DNA of 64,000 nucleotides from Streptomyces sp. TRM70350 (GTDB taxonomy: Bacteria; Actinomycetota; Actinomycetes; Streptomycetales; Streptomycetaceae): NCBI RefSeq assembly GCF_019219825.1, contig NZ_JAHUXH010000034.1, forward strand, positions 1-64,000. The letters run 5' to 3'. Numbering within the stretch: the stretch's first letter is position 1; every line of letters starts with the position of its first letter. The position numbers and the translations under genes were made by a program. The notes under the pieces are model-generated. The model saw only the letters and a program-made list of their open reading frames with translations, did not search any database and was not told the origin of the DNA. Positions 34,684 through 42,687 of the stretch are shown piece after piece.

Positions 34684-35961
34684 ATGGACGCGAGGGACGC
34701 CATGGGGGCGGGGGAGCGCACCACGTGCTGTGTGGTGGGCGGCGGGCCCGCCGGCATGGTCCTCGCCCTGCTCCTGGCCCGAGCCGGAGTTCGGGTGACG
34801 GTCCTGGAGAAGCACGGCGACTTCCTGCGCGACTTCCGCGGCGACACCGTCCATCCGACCACCCTCGCGCTCCTGGACGAACTCGGCCTCGGCGAGCGTT
34901 TCGCCCGACTGCCGCAGCGGCGGGTCACGACGATCCAGCTGCCGCTCGGCCCCGACCGGTCGCTGGTCACCGTGGGGAACATCGCCGCGCTGCGCCGCCG
35001 GTACAACTACATCGCGATGGTCCCCCAGTGGGACCTGCTCGACCTCCTCGCCGACGAGGCCGGGCGGGAGCCTGCCTTCTCCCTGCGCATGAACACCGAG
35101 GCCACGTCGTTCCTCGTCGAGCGGGGACGCGTCACCGGGGTGTCGTACCGCACGTCCGACGGTCGCACCGGCGAGCTGCGGGCCACTCTCACGGTGGCCT
35201 GCGACGGACGGGGCTCGCTCGCCCGCTCGCTGCCCGACCTGGAGCTGCGCACGTTCCGCTGCCCGATGGACGCCTGGTGGTTCCGGCTGCCCCGGCACGA
35301 AGGCGATCCGCACGGGCTCGTGGGCGGCGTCGGCGACCGGTTCCTCAGCGCCATGATCGACCGCGGCGACTACTGGCAGTGCGCCGCGCTGATCCCCAAG
35401 GGCAGCGACGCACGGCTCCGCGCGGATGGTCTCGACCAGTTCAGGGAGGCGTACGGCGCCGCCGTCGCATGGGTCGCGGACCGGATGCACACCCTCGCCT
35501 CATGGGACGAAGTGAAGCTGCTCGACGTACGGCTGGACCGGCTCCGGCGCTGGTACCGGCCGGGGCTGCTGTGCATCGGGGACGCGGCACACGCCATGTC
35601 GCCGGTCTTCGGCATCGGCATCAACCTCGCCGTCCAGGACGCCGTGGCCGCCGCCCGCCACCTCGTCGGGCCGCTGAGCGACGGAGCGGCCGGCCTGCCG
35701 GCGGCCGTACGCCGGGTCCAGCGCCGCCGCTGGCCCACCACAGCCCTCACCCAGGGCCTGCAGCGCTTCGCCCACAGCCACGTCATCGAGCCTCTCCTGC
35801 TGGGCCGACCGCCCCTCGGCGACCCCAAACGGGCCAAGCGCGTGACCGAGCTGGTCACCACCTCGCGCTGGGTGAACCGGGTGCCGGCCTACTTCCTGGC
35901 CTACGGCGCACTGCGCGAACGCCCTCCGGCGGCGTCCGTGCGCCGCCCCGGGACGAGCTGA
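34684..35961 (+). CDS. FAD-dependent aromatic-type monooxygenase
   Basis: The product has 425 residues of the PHBH-like flavoprotein hydroxylase family. The dinucleotide-binding GGGPAG is at 19-24. An acidic residue closes the second strand (VTVLEKH). The DG motif appears as VACDGRGSLARSL, and the second FAD motif reads CIGDAAHAMSPVFGIGINLA. Such enzymes hydroxylate aromatic or polyketide substrates using NAD(P)H and oxygen. The start at 34684 has GGACGGAG just upstream; an earlier ATG at 34657 is in frame. It is paired head to head with the P450 gene, suggesting a small tailoring or degradation module. Confidence 0.9.
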   Translation: MDARDAMGAGERTTCCVVGGGPAGMVLALLLARAGVRVTVLEKHGDFLRDFRGDTVHPTTLALLDELGLGERFARLPQRRVTTIQLPLGPDRSLVTVGNIAALRRRYNYIAMVPQWDLLDLLADEAGREPAFSLRMNTEATSFLVERGRVTGVSYRTSDGRTGELRATLTVACDGRGSLARSLPDLELRTFRCPMDAWWFRLPRHEGDPHGLVGGVGDRFLSAMIDRGDYWQCAALIPKGSDARLRADGLDQFREAYGAAVAWVADRMHTLASWDEVKLLDVRLDRLRRWYRPGLLCIGDAAHAMSPVFGIGINLAVQDAVAAARHLVGPLSDGAAGLPAAVRRVQRRRWPTTALTQGLQRFAHSHVIEPLLLGRPPLGDPKRAKRVTELVTTSRWVNRVPAYFLAYGALRERPPAASVRRPGTS

Positions 35962-35989
35962 GCCGTCCGCCGCCGGGCATGGTTTCACC

Positions 35990-36064
35990 GTCGGACACTG
36001 TCCCGGACAGAGTCCGACGTCATCGTTGACCAGGCCGGACATGAGATGCGCTGTCCGGGACAGC
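35990..36064. promoter_or_regulatory. Two dyads sharing a CTGTCC/GGACAG core
   Basis: Dyad 1 at 35990-36018 is a 29-base near-perfect palindrome with outer arms GTCGGAC/GTCCGAC and inner CTGTCC-C-GGACAG. Dyad 2 at 36050-36064 is GCTGTCC-G-GGACAGC. The cores are reverse complements of each other, with centres 53 bases apart, about five helical turns. They precede the small secreted gene at 36219 and follow the monooxygenase stop. They could bind a dimeric repressor at two sites, or end the upstream transcript. Confidence 0.5.
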
Positions 36065-36218
36065 CCCCCGCTGTTGCCCTGGCAGGCACGGCACCAGCAG
36101 GCTCACTGGCGCTGGTCGGCGCGCGCAGCGCATACCTGGACCAGCGCCACGCGGCCCTGGCGGCACGTCCGGCGACTGTGCGTACGGCCAGGGTCTCCTG
36201 ACCGAAGGGGGATGTTCC

Positions 36219-36545
36219 ATGACCCGTTTCTCCCGGCTGGCTGCCGTCGGTGTGTCAGCTCTCGCCCTCTGCCTGGGGAGTTCGGCCGGTATCGCCACGG
36301 CTGCCCCGGCGGGCGACGCGTCGCCCGCTGACTGGAACGGACGGTGTTACACCATCAGCCGCACATCCACGTCCTTCACCGGCTGGTGCGACGGCACGGG
36401 ACCGGAGCGCTACGGAACCTACGTGATCTGCTCGGGCGGCGAGTACCACAGCACCTACACCCGGTGGTACGGCGACAGGCGGGGCGTGTACGCGGGGTGC
36501 CCCAGCGGGCAGAGGCGCGTCGCAGACGGTTACGACCACTACTGA
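36219..36545 (+). CDS. Small secreted cysteine-containing protein
   Basis: The product has 108 residues with a clear signal peptide (MTRFSRLAAVGVSALALCLG, cleavage near residue 29). The mature part of about 79 residues has four cysteines (in GRCYTIS, GWCDGTG, VICSGG and AGCPSGQ), consistent with two disulfides, and is rich in Tyr, Gly and Arg. I recognise no family. An AAGGGGG ribosome site precedes the ATG. The two dyads 155-230 bases upstream may regulate it. It converges with the multicopper oxidase gene. Confidence 0.75.
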   Translation: MTRFSRLAAVGVSALALCLGSSAGIATAAPAGDASPADWNGRCYTISRTSTSFTGWCDGTGPERYGTYVICSGGEYHSTYTRWYGDRRGVYAGCPSGQRRVADGYDHY

Positions 36546-36594
36546 CCCGTCCCCTCGCCGGGCACCGAACCCATCGGCGCCCGGCGAGCGGCCG

Positions 36595-38223
36595 TCACTT
36601 CCGGTACCCGAGGATCGTCATCATGCCGGACTCCGAGTGGTACTGGTTGTGGCAGTGCAGCATCCACAGACCCGGGTTGTCGGCGTAGAAGTCGATGACG
36701 AGTTTGCGGTGGGGCAGTACGTGGGCGGTGTCCTTGCGGGCACCGGCCGCGTCGATGCCGGTGAGGGCGAACGTGTGGCCGTGCAGGTGCACGGGGTGCC
36801 ACATGTCGGTGGCGTTGATGAGGGACAGACGGACTCGTTCTCCTTCCCGGATCGGGACGCGTTTCTCGATGGAGTACGGCTCGTGGTCGAAGCTCCAGTC
36901 GAAGTTCTTCATGCCGCCGGTCAGTTTGATGCGCATCTCGCGGTCGGGTTCGTCGTCGCTGAGGGCCACGGACTCGTCCGGCACGAGCCGTCTGGCGGGC
37001 ACGGTCCGGCCGTCGAGTTCGTCCGGGTGCGCGGTGGGCGGGGGGTTCTTCCCGTTGGCGGTACGCAGGACTGCCAGGGCTCTGGCTCCCTTGCCCTCGG
37101 CGAGCGCGACCAGGGGGAACACCCCGTCCTTGGCGGTGATCAGCACGTCGTAGCGCTCGGCCATGCCGATCAGCAGCGCGTCCGTCTTCGTGGGCTCCAC
37201 CGGGTAGCCGTCCGTGTGCGTCACCGTCATCTCGTGATCGCCCAGTGCCACCCGGAAGGCCGTGTCGCCACCGGCGTTGATGATCCGCAGCCGGATGCGG
37301 TCCCCGGGGCGGGCCCGGAAGACCGAGGGGGCCTTCGGAAGGCGGCCGTTGACCAGGTAGTACGGGTAGTCGACGTTGCCTCCCTCGCTGTGCAGCATGC
37401 GGCTGTGGGACTCCCGCAGGATGCGGGAGGGGCCGGCGGATCTGCTGGAGGCCGAGGCGTGCGCGCTGGTGGACTTGTCGGGGGCCGGGCCGTGGTGCGC
37501 GGTGCCCTCACCCATGTCCATCGGCGCCTTGCCGCCCCGCAACTCCGCGAGCACGCCGTCCGGAGTGGAGCCGGACACGCCGTCCAGCCAGTCGTCCAGG
37601 ACGACGACCCACTCCTTGTCGTACGACAACGGCTCCTTGGGGTCCTCGACGATCAGCGGGGCGTACAGCCCGCGGTCGAGTTGCATGCCCGAGTGCGAGT
37701 GCAGCCAGTAGGTGCCCGGGTGCGACACGGCGAAGCGGTAGGTGAAGTCCGCGCCGGGCTTGATGGAGTACTGGGTCAGGCCCGGTACGCCGTCCATGTC
37801 GCAGCGCATCCGCACACCGTGCGAGTGCAGCGTCGTCGACTCGCGCAGATGGTTGGCGAGCGTGAGTTCGAGTACGTCGCCCGCGGTGATCCGGACCTCC
37901 TTGCCGGGCAACGTGTCACCGTACGCCCATGACCTGACGGTCCGCCCGCCCAGGTCGAGGGACGTCTCGGTGGCGGTGAGCGTGAACTTGCGGACGGGAC
38001 CGGCCCCGCGTTTCTTCTCGGCGGTGATGACCTCGGGATCGGACGGGTTGACGTATCCCTTGGGTCCCTTGGGGACGAAGCCGCCGCCGGTGTGCCTGCC
38101 GCCCCGGTGGCCGGTGGCCCCGGCCTTGGGCTGCGCGTCGGAGCCGGAGCAGGCGGTCAGGGCTCCCGAGCCGGCGGCCACGATGGAGGCACCGAGCAAG
38201 GTGCGCCGCGTATATTTCTGCAT
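36595..38223 (-). CDS. Multicopper oxidase (Tat-exported, laccase-like)
   Basis: The product has 542 residues and three cupredoxin domains. The N-terminus reads KYTRRTLLGASIVAAGSG and then LTAC: a Tat signal with a possible lipobox, so the enzyme may stay on the outer membrane face. Copper ligands are visible: LHSHG (domain 1), WLHSHSG, HPVHLHGH, and the T1 motif LHCHNQYHSESGMM near the C-terminus. It oxidises phenols, metals or other donors with reduction of oxygen to water. A Ser/Ala-rich insert lies near residues 250-290. The start at 38223 is set by the Tat motif; the frame is open further upstream. Confidence 0.92.
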   Translation of the reverse strand: MQKYTRRTLLGASIVAAGSGALTACSGSDAQPKAGATGHRGGRHTGGGFVPKGPKGYVNPSDPEVITAEKKRGAGPVRKFTLTATETSLDLGGRTVRSWAYGDTLPGKEVRITAGDVLELTLANHLRESTTLHSHGVRMRCDMDGVPGLTQYSIKPGADFTYRFAVSHPGTYWLHSHSGMQLDRGLYAPLIVEDPKEPLSYDKEWVVVLDDWLDGVSGSTPDGVLAELRGGKAPMDMGEGTAHHGPAPDKSTSAHASASSRSAGPSRILRESHSRMLHSEGGNVDYPYYLVNGRLPKAPSVFRARPGDRIRLRIINAGGDTAFRVALGDHEMTVTHTDGYPVEPTKTDALLIGMAERYDVLITAKDGVFPLVALAEGKGARALAVLRTANGKNPPPTAHPDELDGRTVPARRLVPDESVALSDDEPDREMRIKLTGGMKNFDWSFDHEPYSIEKRVPIREGERVRLSLINATDMWHPVHLHGHTFALTGIDAAGARKDTAHVLPHRKLVIDFYADNPGLWMLHCHNQYHSESGMMTILGYRK

Positions 38224-38467
38224 GAATGAATAAGACCCGTTTTGTGGCCTTATGCGTGAGAACCGATGCGGCGCGTCTCGCGAATCGCGGACACCGCCCG
38301 AGGGAAGCATCGACCACGCGGCCCAGCTGCGGACCGACGCGGAGCGCTGATCGGCCCCGTCCGACCACGACGACCGGGCTGTCCTCGCGCTGGCCCGGGA
38401 CAGGCCGTAGCTCCCCGGGGCGAGGGGGTGACCCTTCAGGCCCGCTGCCCTCGAACGCCACCGCCGG

Positions 38468-39085
38468 TCACAGGCTCGTCAGGAGGTCGTCGAGCGGGGC
38501 CGGTACCTGCTCGGGGCCGAGGGCTTCGACGAGGAGGCGGCCGTAGCGGATCTTGCGGCCCTTCTTCGTGCCGAGGAAGCGCCGCAACTGCTGCTGCCGG
38601 GGCCGACCCTGCTGTGCGGGCTGGCGCAGGAAGGTCTGCCAGGCGCGGAGGTCGCCCTCGGCCCGGACGATGTCCTCGACGCTCGCCGTGCCCAACGCGC
38701 GGATGAGCTCGTCCTCCAGGTCCGTCACGCACACGAAGAAGCTCCGGCGCGGCGCCCGTGCCCGCTGCAGGCCGCGGTCGTAGAAGCGCTGCTCGCCCTC
38801 GTCGCACAGCCCTGCCAGGCGCAGACCAAGTCCGGGCGGCCCGAGGAGGTCGGCGTAGCGGCCTACGCTCATCGCCCCGCCCATCGACAGGACGCACACC
38901 CTCTCGGCGGCCAGGTCCCGGCCACGGCGTGCGGCCAGCGCCTCGACGGCCGCGAGGTCACTCAGCCCTTCCAGCAGCACCGCCGTCCGCACTCCCAGTC
39001 GCACCGCCAGGTCACTCGCCGGGCCGCCGGGACCACCGGCTGCCCAGCCGTTGACCTCGTCCCGAAACGTGGCCATGTCCGCCAT
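38468..39085 (-). CDS. TOPRIM domain protein (OLD-like)
   Basis: The product has 205 residues. A TOPRIM fold is suggested by an acidic residue after a hydrophobic strand (RTAVLLEGLSDLAAVEALA), a second motif with VCVLSMGGAMSVGRY, and a later acidic GLCDEGEQRFY. This matches stand-alone TOPRIM nucleotidyl-transferase/hydrolase proteins of actinobacteria, related to the C-terminal part of OLD nucleases. No ATPase domain is attached. The biochemical role is unknown; a nucleotide or nucleic-acid substrate is likely. Another start ten codons upstream is possible. Confidence 0.75.
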   Translation of the reverse strand: MADMATFRDEVNGWAAGGPGGPASDLAVRLGVRTAVLLEGLSDLAAVEALAARRGRDLAAERVCVLSMGGAMSVGRYADLLGPPGLGLRLAGLCDEGEQRFYDRGLQRARAPRRSFFVCVTDLEDELIRALGTASVEDIVRAEGDLRAWQTFLRQPAQQGRPRQQQLRRFLGTKKGRKIRYGRLLVEALGPEQVPAPLDDLLTSL

Positions 39086-39403
39086 GGGGCGAGTATGCAC
39101 GTACACCGACGGCACAGCAGGGAATATTCGATTGCGTAGGTGCGGGCCGGGTTGCTCGGCACGGCAGGACGCGACGTCACCGTCCGTCAGTTCGATGGCT
39201 CATGGAAGGTCTCATGCGTGCGGGCAGCATTCGTTCCTGTAGCCGCGTGTCCGCTGAGCGGACGGGTGTGACCGGATATGGCCCTTGACGGTATGTCACC
39301 ACCTGACTCAGCATCAGGCGCACACAGCACCCGCACAGCTCTGGCTCCACCGATCCGGGCACCACTCGACTCCCCACATCGACGAGAAAGTGCGGCTCCC
39401 CAC
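39086..39403. promoter_or_regulatory. 318-base divergent region with a dyad before the aminopeptidase
   Basis: This gap separates the TOPRIM gene from the M28 aminopeptidase and must hold promoters for both. It contains GTCCGCTGAGCGGAC at 39249-39263, a 15-base palindrome with a single central base. No gene or RNA is seen. Confidence 0.35.
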
Positions 39404-40759
39404 ATGACACATCCGAGATCCAGCCTGCCCAGAACCATCTCCAGACGTACGGCCGCGGTGGCCCTCGTCGCCGTGGCGGGTCTGCTCGCCGCGCCCGCCC
39501 CCTCGGCCTCGGCGGCGCCCGACCGGTCCGGGGCAGCCGCCGCCGGTGCCGGGGCCCTGGCGGCACCCGACATCCCCATCAGCAACGTCAAGGCACACCT
39601 GGCGCAGTTCCAGTCGATCGCCACCGCCAACGGCGGCAACCGGGCCCACGGCCGTACCGGCTACAAGGCCTCGCTCGACTATGTGAAGGCCAAGCTCGAC
39701 GCGGCCGGATTCACCACCACCGTCCAGCAGTTCACCTACTCCGGCAGAACCGGGTACAACCTGATCGCCGACTGGCCCGGCGAGGACGCGAACCAGGTCC
39801 TCATGGCCGGCGCGCACCTCGACTCGGTCTCCTCCGGCGCCGGGATCAACGACAACGCGTCCGGCTCCGCGGCCGTACTCGAGACGGCCCTCGCAGTCTC
39901 CCGCGCCCAGCTCCAGCCCACGAAGCACCTGCGGTTCGCCTGGTGGGGCGCCGAGGAGCTGGGACTGGTCGGCAGCAGGTACTACGTGAACAGCCTGACG
40001 GCCGCCGACCGCGCCAGAGTCTCGGGCTACATCAACCTCGACATGGTCGGTTCCCCGAACCCGGGCTACTTCGTGTACGACGACGATCCGGCGATCGAGA
40101 AGGTCTTCAAGGACTGGTACGCGGGCATCGGCGTGCCGACCGAGATAGAGACGGAGGGCGACGGCCGTTCCGACCACGCGTCGTTCAAGAACGTCGGCAT
40201 ACCGGTCGGCGGCCTGTTCACCGGCGCCAGCCGTACGAAGACGGCGGCGCAGGCCGCCACATGGGGCGGCACCGCCGGCCAGGCGTTCGACCGCTGCTAC
40301 CATTCCTCCTGCGACACGACCGCCAACATCAACGACACCGCGCTCGACCGCAACAGCGACGCTCTCGCCCATGCCATCTGGACGCTGGGTACGGCGGAGC
40401 CGCTGCCGCCCGGCGAGTCGTACGAGAACACCACCGACGTCGCCATCCCGGACAACGCGGCCGCGGTGACCTCGGCCCTGACCGTCTCCGGCCGCACCGG
40501 AAACGCGCCGGCGGCGCTTCGGGTCGGCGTGGACATCAAGCACACCTGGCGCGGCGACCTGGTCCTCGACCTGCTGGCACCCGACGGCACCGCCTACCGG
40601 CTGAAGAACTCCAGCAGCTCGGACTCCGCGGACAACGTCATCACCACCTACACCGTCGACGCCTCCAACGAGACGGCGAACGGAACCTGGCGGCTACGGG
40701 TGCAGGACGTCGCCGCGCAGGACACGGGCTACATCGACAGCTGGAAACTCACCTTCTGA
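39404..40759 (+). CDS. Secreted M28 aminopeptidase with P/Homo B domain
   Basis: The product has 451 residues, close to the Streptomyces griseus aminopeptidase (SGAP) precursor. A signal peptide with a paired-Arg start (PRTISRRTAAVALVAVAGLL) ends near residue 38. The M28 catalytic domain spans about 60-330, with zinc ligands in GAHLDSV, GINDNASGSA, WGAEELGLVG, INLDMVGS and the late CYHSSCDT, and the general base in the EEL motif. From about 340 a proprotein-convertase P domain follows (GNAPAALRVGVDIKHTWRGD), often removed on maturation. It releases hydrophobic N-terminal residues outside the cell. The ATG at 39404 is chosen over 39278 because the signal peptide starts there. Confidence 0.93.
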   Translation: MTHPRSSLPRTISRRTAAVALVAVAGLLAAPAPSASAAPDRSGAAAAGAGALAAPDIPISNVKAHLAQFQSIATANGGNRAHGRTGYKASLDYVKAKLDAAGFTTTVQQFTYSGRTGYNLIADWPGEDANQVLMAGAHLDSVSSGAGINDNASGSAAVLETALAVSRAQLQPTKHLRFAWWGAEELGLVGSRYYVNSLTAADRARVSGYINLDMVGSPNPGYFVYDDDPAIEKVFKDWYAGIGVPTEIETEGDGRSDHASFKNVGIPVGGLFTGASRTKTAAQAATWGGTAGQAFDRCYHSSCDTTANINDTALDRNSDALAHAIWTLGTAEPLPPGESYENTTDVAIPDNAAAVTSALTVSGRTGNAPAALRVGVDIKHTWRGDLVLDLLAPDGTAYRLKNSSSSDSADNVITTYTVDASNETANGTWRLRVQDVAAQDTGYIDSWKLTF

Positions 40760-40879
40760 CCCCCTTTCGGCTGCGTGCGCCGGACAGGGCGGTTGAGGCG
40801 CGGTCCAGTCCGGCGTCGTGCTGAAGCGGCGTCAGTCGTCATCGACGTCACCTCGCTCACGACTTCCGAGCGGGACCCG

Positions 40880-42046
40880 TCAGCCGCACCGGCGGGCGTT
40901 GAGCCGGGCGGCCTGGCGCGTCAGGTGGTCGCGTTCGGCGAGGTCGGGCGCCTTCTGGGCCGCCTCGGCGTACAGCCGTGCCGCCGTCGCCAGGTCGCCG
41001 TCGCGCTCGTGGAGGTACGCCGCCACCGCGGCGTGGCGGGGCAGTGAGGCGTCCAGCCCGGCGAGCGCCGCCAGGCCGGCGCGCGGTCCGTCGGCCTCGC
41101 CGACGGCCACCGCGCGGTTGAGCCGCACGACCGGGCTGTCGGTCAGGCGCGTGAGCTCGTCGTACCACTCGACGATTTGCACCCAGTCCGTCTCCCCGGC
41201 GGTGGGCGCGTCGGCGTGGAGCGCCGCGACGGCGGCCTGGGCCTGGAACTCGCCCAGCCGGTCGCGGGCGAGGGCCGCCTGCAGGATCCCGACACCCTCG
41301 GCGATCAACGCGGTGTCCCAGCGGCTCCGGTCCTGCTCGGCCAACGGCACCAGGCTGCCGTCGGGCGCGGTCCGGGCGGCGCGCCGGGCGTGGTGGAGCA
41401 GCATGAGGGCGAGCAGCCCCGCCACCTCCGGGTGGTCGATCGCGGCCGCGAGCTGCCGGGTCAGGCGGATGGCCTCGGCGGCGAGGTCGACGTCGCCGGA
41501 GTAGCCCTCGTTGAAGACCAGGTAGAGGACGCGCAGCACGGTCGCGACGTCGCCGGGCTGGTCGAACCGCACGCCGGAGACGGTGCGCTTGGCCCGGCTG
41601 ATGCGCTGCGCCATGGTCGCTTCGGGCACCAGGTAGGCCTGGGCGATCTGGCGGGTGGTGAGCCCGCCCACGGCGCGCAGCGTCAGCGCGACCGCGGACG
41701 ACGGTGTCAGCGACGGGTGGGCGCACAGGAAGTACAGCTGGAGCGTGTCGTCCACCGCGGGCGCGGGCCCGGGCGGCGGCTCCTCGTCGACGAGGTCCTC
41801 ACGCCGGCGGCGGGCGGCGTCCGCCCGGGTCGCGTCGAGGAACTTGCGCCAGGCCGAGGTGACCAGCCAGCCCTTCGGGTCCCGCGGCGGGCTGGCGGGC
41901 CAGACACGGACCGCCTCGACCAGCGCGTCCTGAACGGCGTCCTCGGCCGCCGCGAAGTCGGCCCCGCGGCGGACGAGGATGGCGAGCACGCTCGGCGTGA
42001 GGCTGCGGAGCAGGGCCTCATCCATCTGAGACACCTGAGCGGTCAC
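40880..42046 (-). CDS. ECF sigma factor with C-terminal DUF6596/TPR-like extension (ECF42 type)
   Basis: The product has 388 residues. The N-terminal 170 residues hold sigma region 2 (AAEDAVQDALVEA, then WLVTSAWRKFLD) and region 4 (LRAVGGLTTRQIAQAYLVPE). A long helical C-terminal domain of about 200 residues, typical of the ECF42 group, includes FNEGYSG and LNRAVAVGEADGP. This group has no anti-sigma factor and is encoded next to DGPF/YCII proteins, as here. The GTG start overlaps the stop of the DGPF gene by four bases. Its targets are unknown; the partner gene is usually one of them. Confidence 0.93.
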   Translation of the reverse strand: MTAQVSQMDEALLRSLTPSVLAILVRRGADFAAAEDAVQDALVEAVRVWPASPPRDPKGWLVTSAWRKFLDATRADAARRRREDLVDEEPPPGPAPAVDDTLQLYFLCAHPSLTPSSAVALTLRAVGGLTTRQIAQAYLVPEATMAQRISRAKRTVSGVRFDQPGDVATVLRVLYLVFNEGYSGDVDLAAEAIRLTRQLAAAIDHPEVAGLLALMLLHHARRAARTAPDGSLVPLAEQDRSRWDTALIAEGVGILQAALARDRLGEFQAQAAVAALHADAPTAGETDWVQIVEWYDELTRLTDSPVVRLNRAVAVGEADGPRAGLAALAGLDASLPRHAAVAAYLHERDGDLATAARLYAEAAQKAPDLAERDHLTRQAARLNARRCG

Positions 42047-42450
42047 TCCGTGATGGTGGGCGGCGCGGCCAGGAACGGGCGCACCTCCAGCCACTCGTGG
42101 ATCGGCTTCCCGCCCGCCCCCGGTGCGGCCGACAGTTCCCCGGCCAGCTCGACGGCACGTTCGTGGCTGTCGACGTCGATCACCATCCATCCGGCGATGA
42201 GGTCCTTGGTCTCGGCGAACGGGCCGTCGGTGACCGGCGGGCGCCCCTCACCGTCGTACCGGACCCACGTCCCCTCAGGGGCGAGCGCCTGACCGTCGAC
42301 GAACTCGCCGGTCCGCTCCAGCCGCGCCGCGAAGTCGCGCATGTACTGCACGTGCGCCGAGATCTCCTCCGGCGTCCACTGGTCCATCGGCACGTCGTTG
42401 ACCGCAGCCGGGGCGCCGCGGTAGTGCTTGAGCAGCAAGTACTTGGCCAT
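42043..42450 (-). CDS. DGPF/YCII family protein, partner of the ECF42 sigma factor
   Basis: The product has 135 residues with the ferredoxin-like YCII fold. The name motif DGPFAETKD lies near residues 80-90, and the N-terminal MAKYLLLKHYRG strand is typical. Proteins of this family are small dimers of unknown enzymatic role. They are linked by gene context and regulation to ECF42 sigma factors, whose gene starts inside this gene's stop codon. The promoter should lie in the 237 bases upstream, where a sigma-autoregulated site may exist; I could not define it. Confidence 0.92.
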   Translation of the reverse strand: MAKYLLLKHYRGAPAAVNDVPMDQWTPEEISAHVQYMRDFAARLERTGEFVDGQALAPEGTWVRYDGEGRPPVTDGPFAETKDLIAGWMVIDVDSHERAVELAGELSAAPGAGGKPIHEWLEVRPFLAAPPTITE

Positions 42451-42687
42451 GGTGTTTCTCCTCTTGCCTCTTGCTGGTGCGACCCATTGTGGTCGCGTCC
42501 ACCCCGGGGACGGAGCCGGTCACGGGTTCTCGACATCACCGTCGGAATGTGGAAGCTGGTCGCCGACGCATCAGGCGGCCGCCTGCATCGCGGGACGATC
42601 CGCGATCGGCTGTGCCGTCGTCGGCTCGGCCGGCCTCATGGGGCTGGTGGGACTACGACGCCGTGGCGACGTCGGTTCTCGGCAACA

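Noticed and set aside
40779..40816. GCCGGAC/GTCCGGC arms after the aminopeptidase gene
   Set aside because: The loop is over 20 bases and the stem only 7, too weak to claim as a terminator.
42451..42687. A possible small plus-strand gene between the DGPF gene and the permease
   Set aside because: Only short Gly/Arg-rich frames are present and none has a ribosome site. It is treated as promoter DNA.
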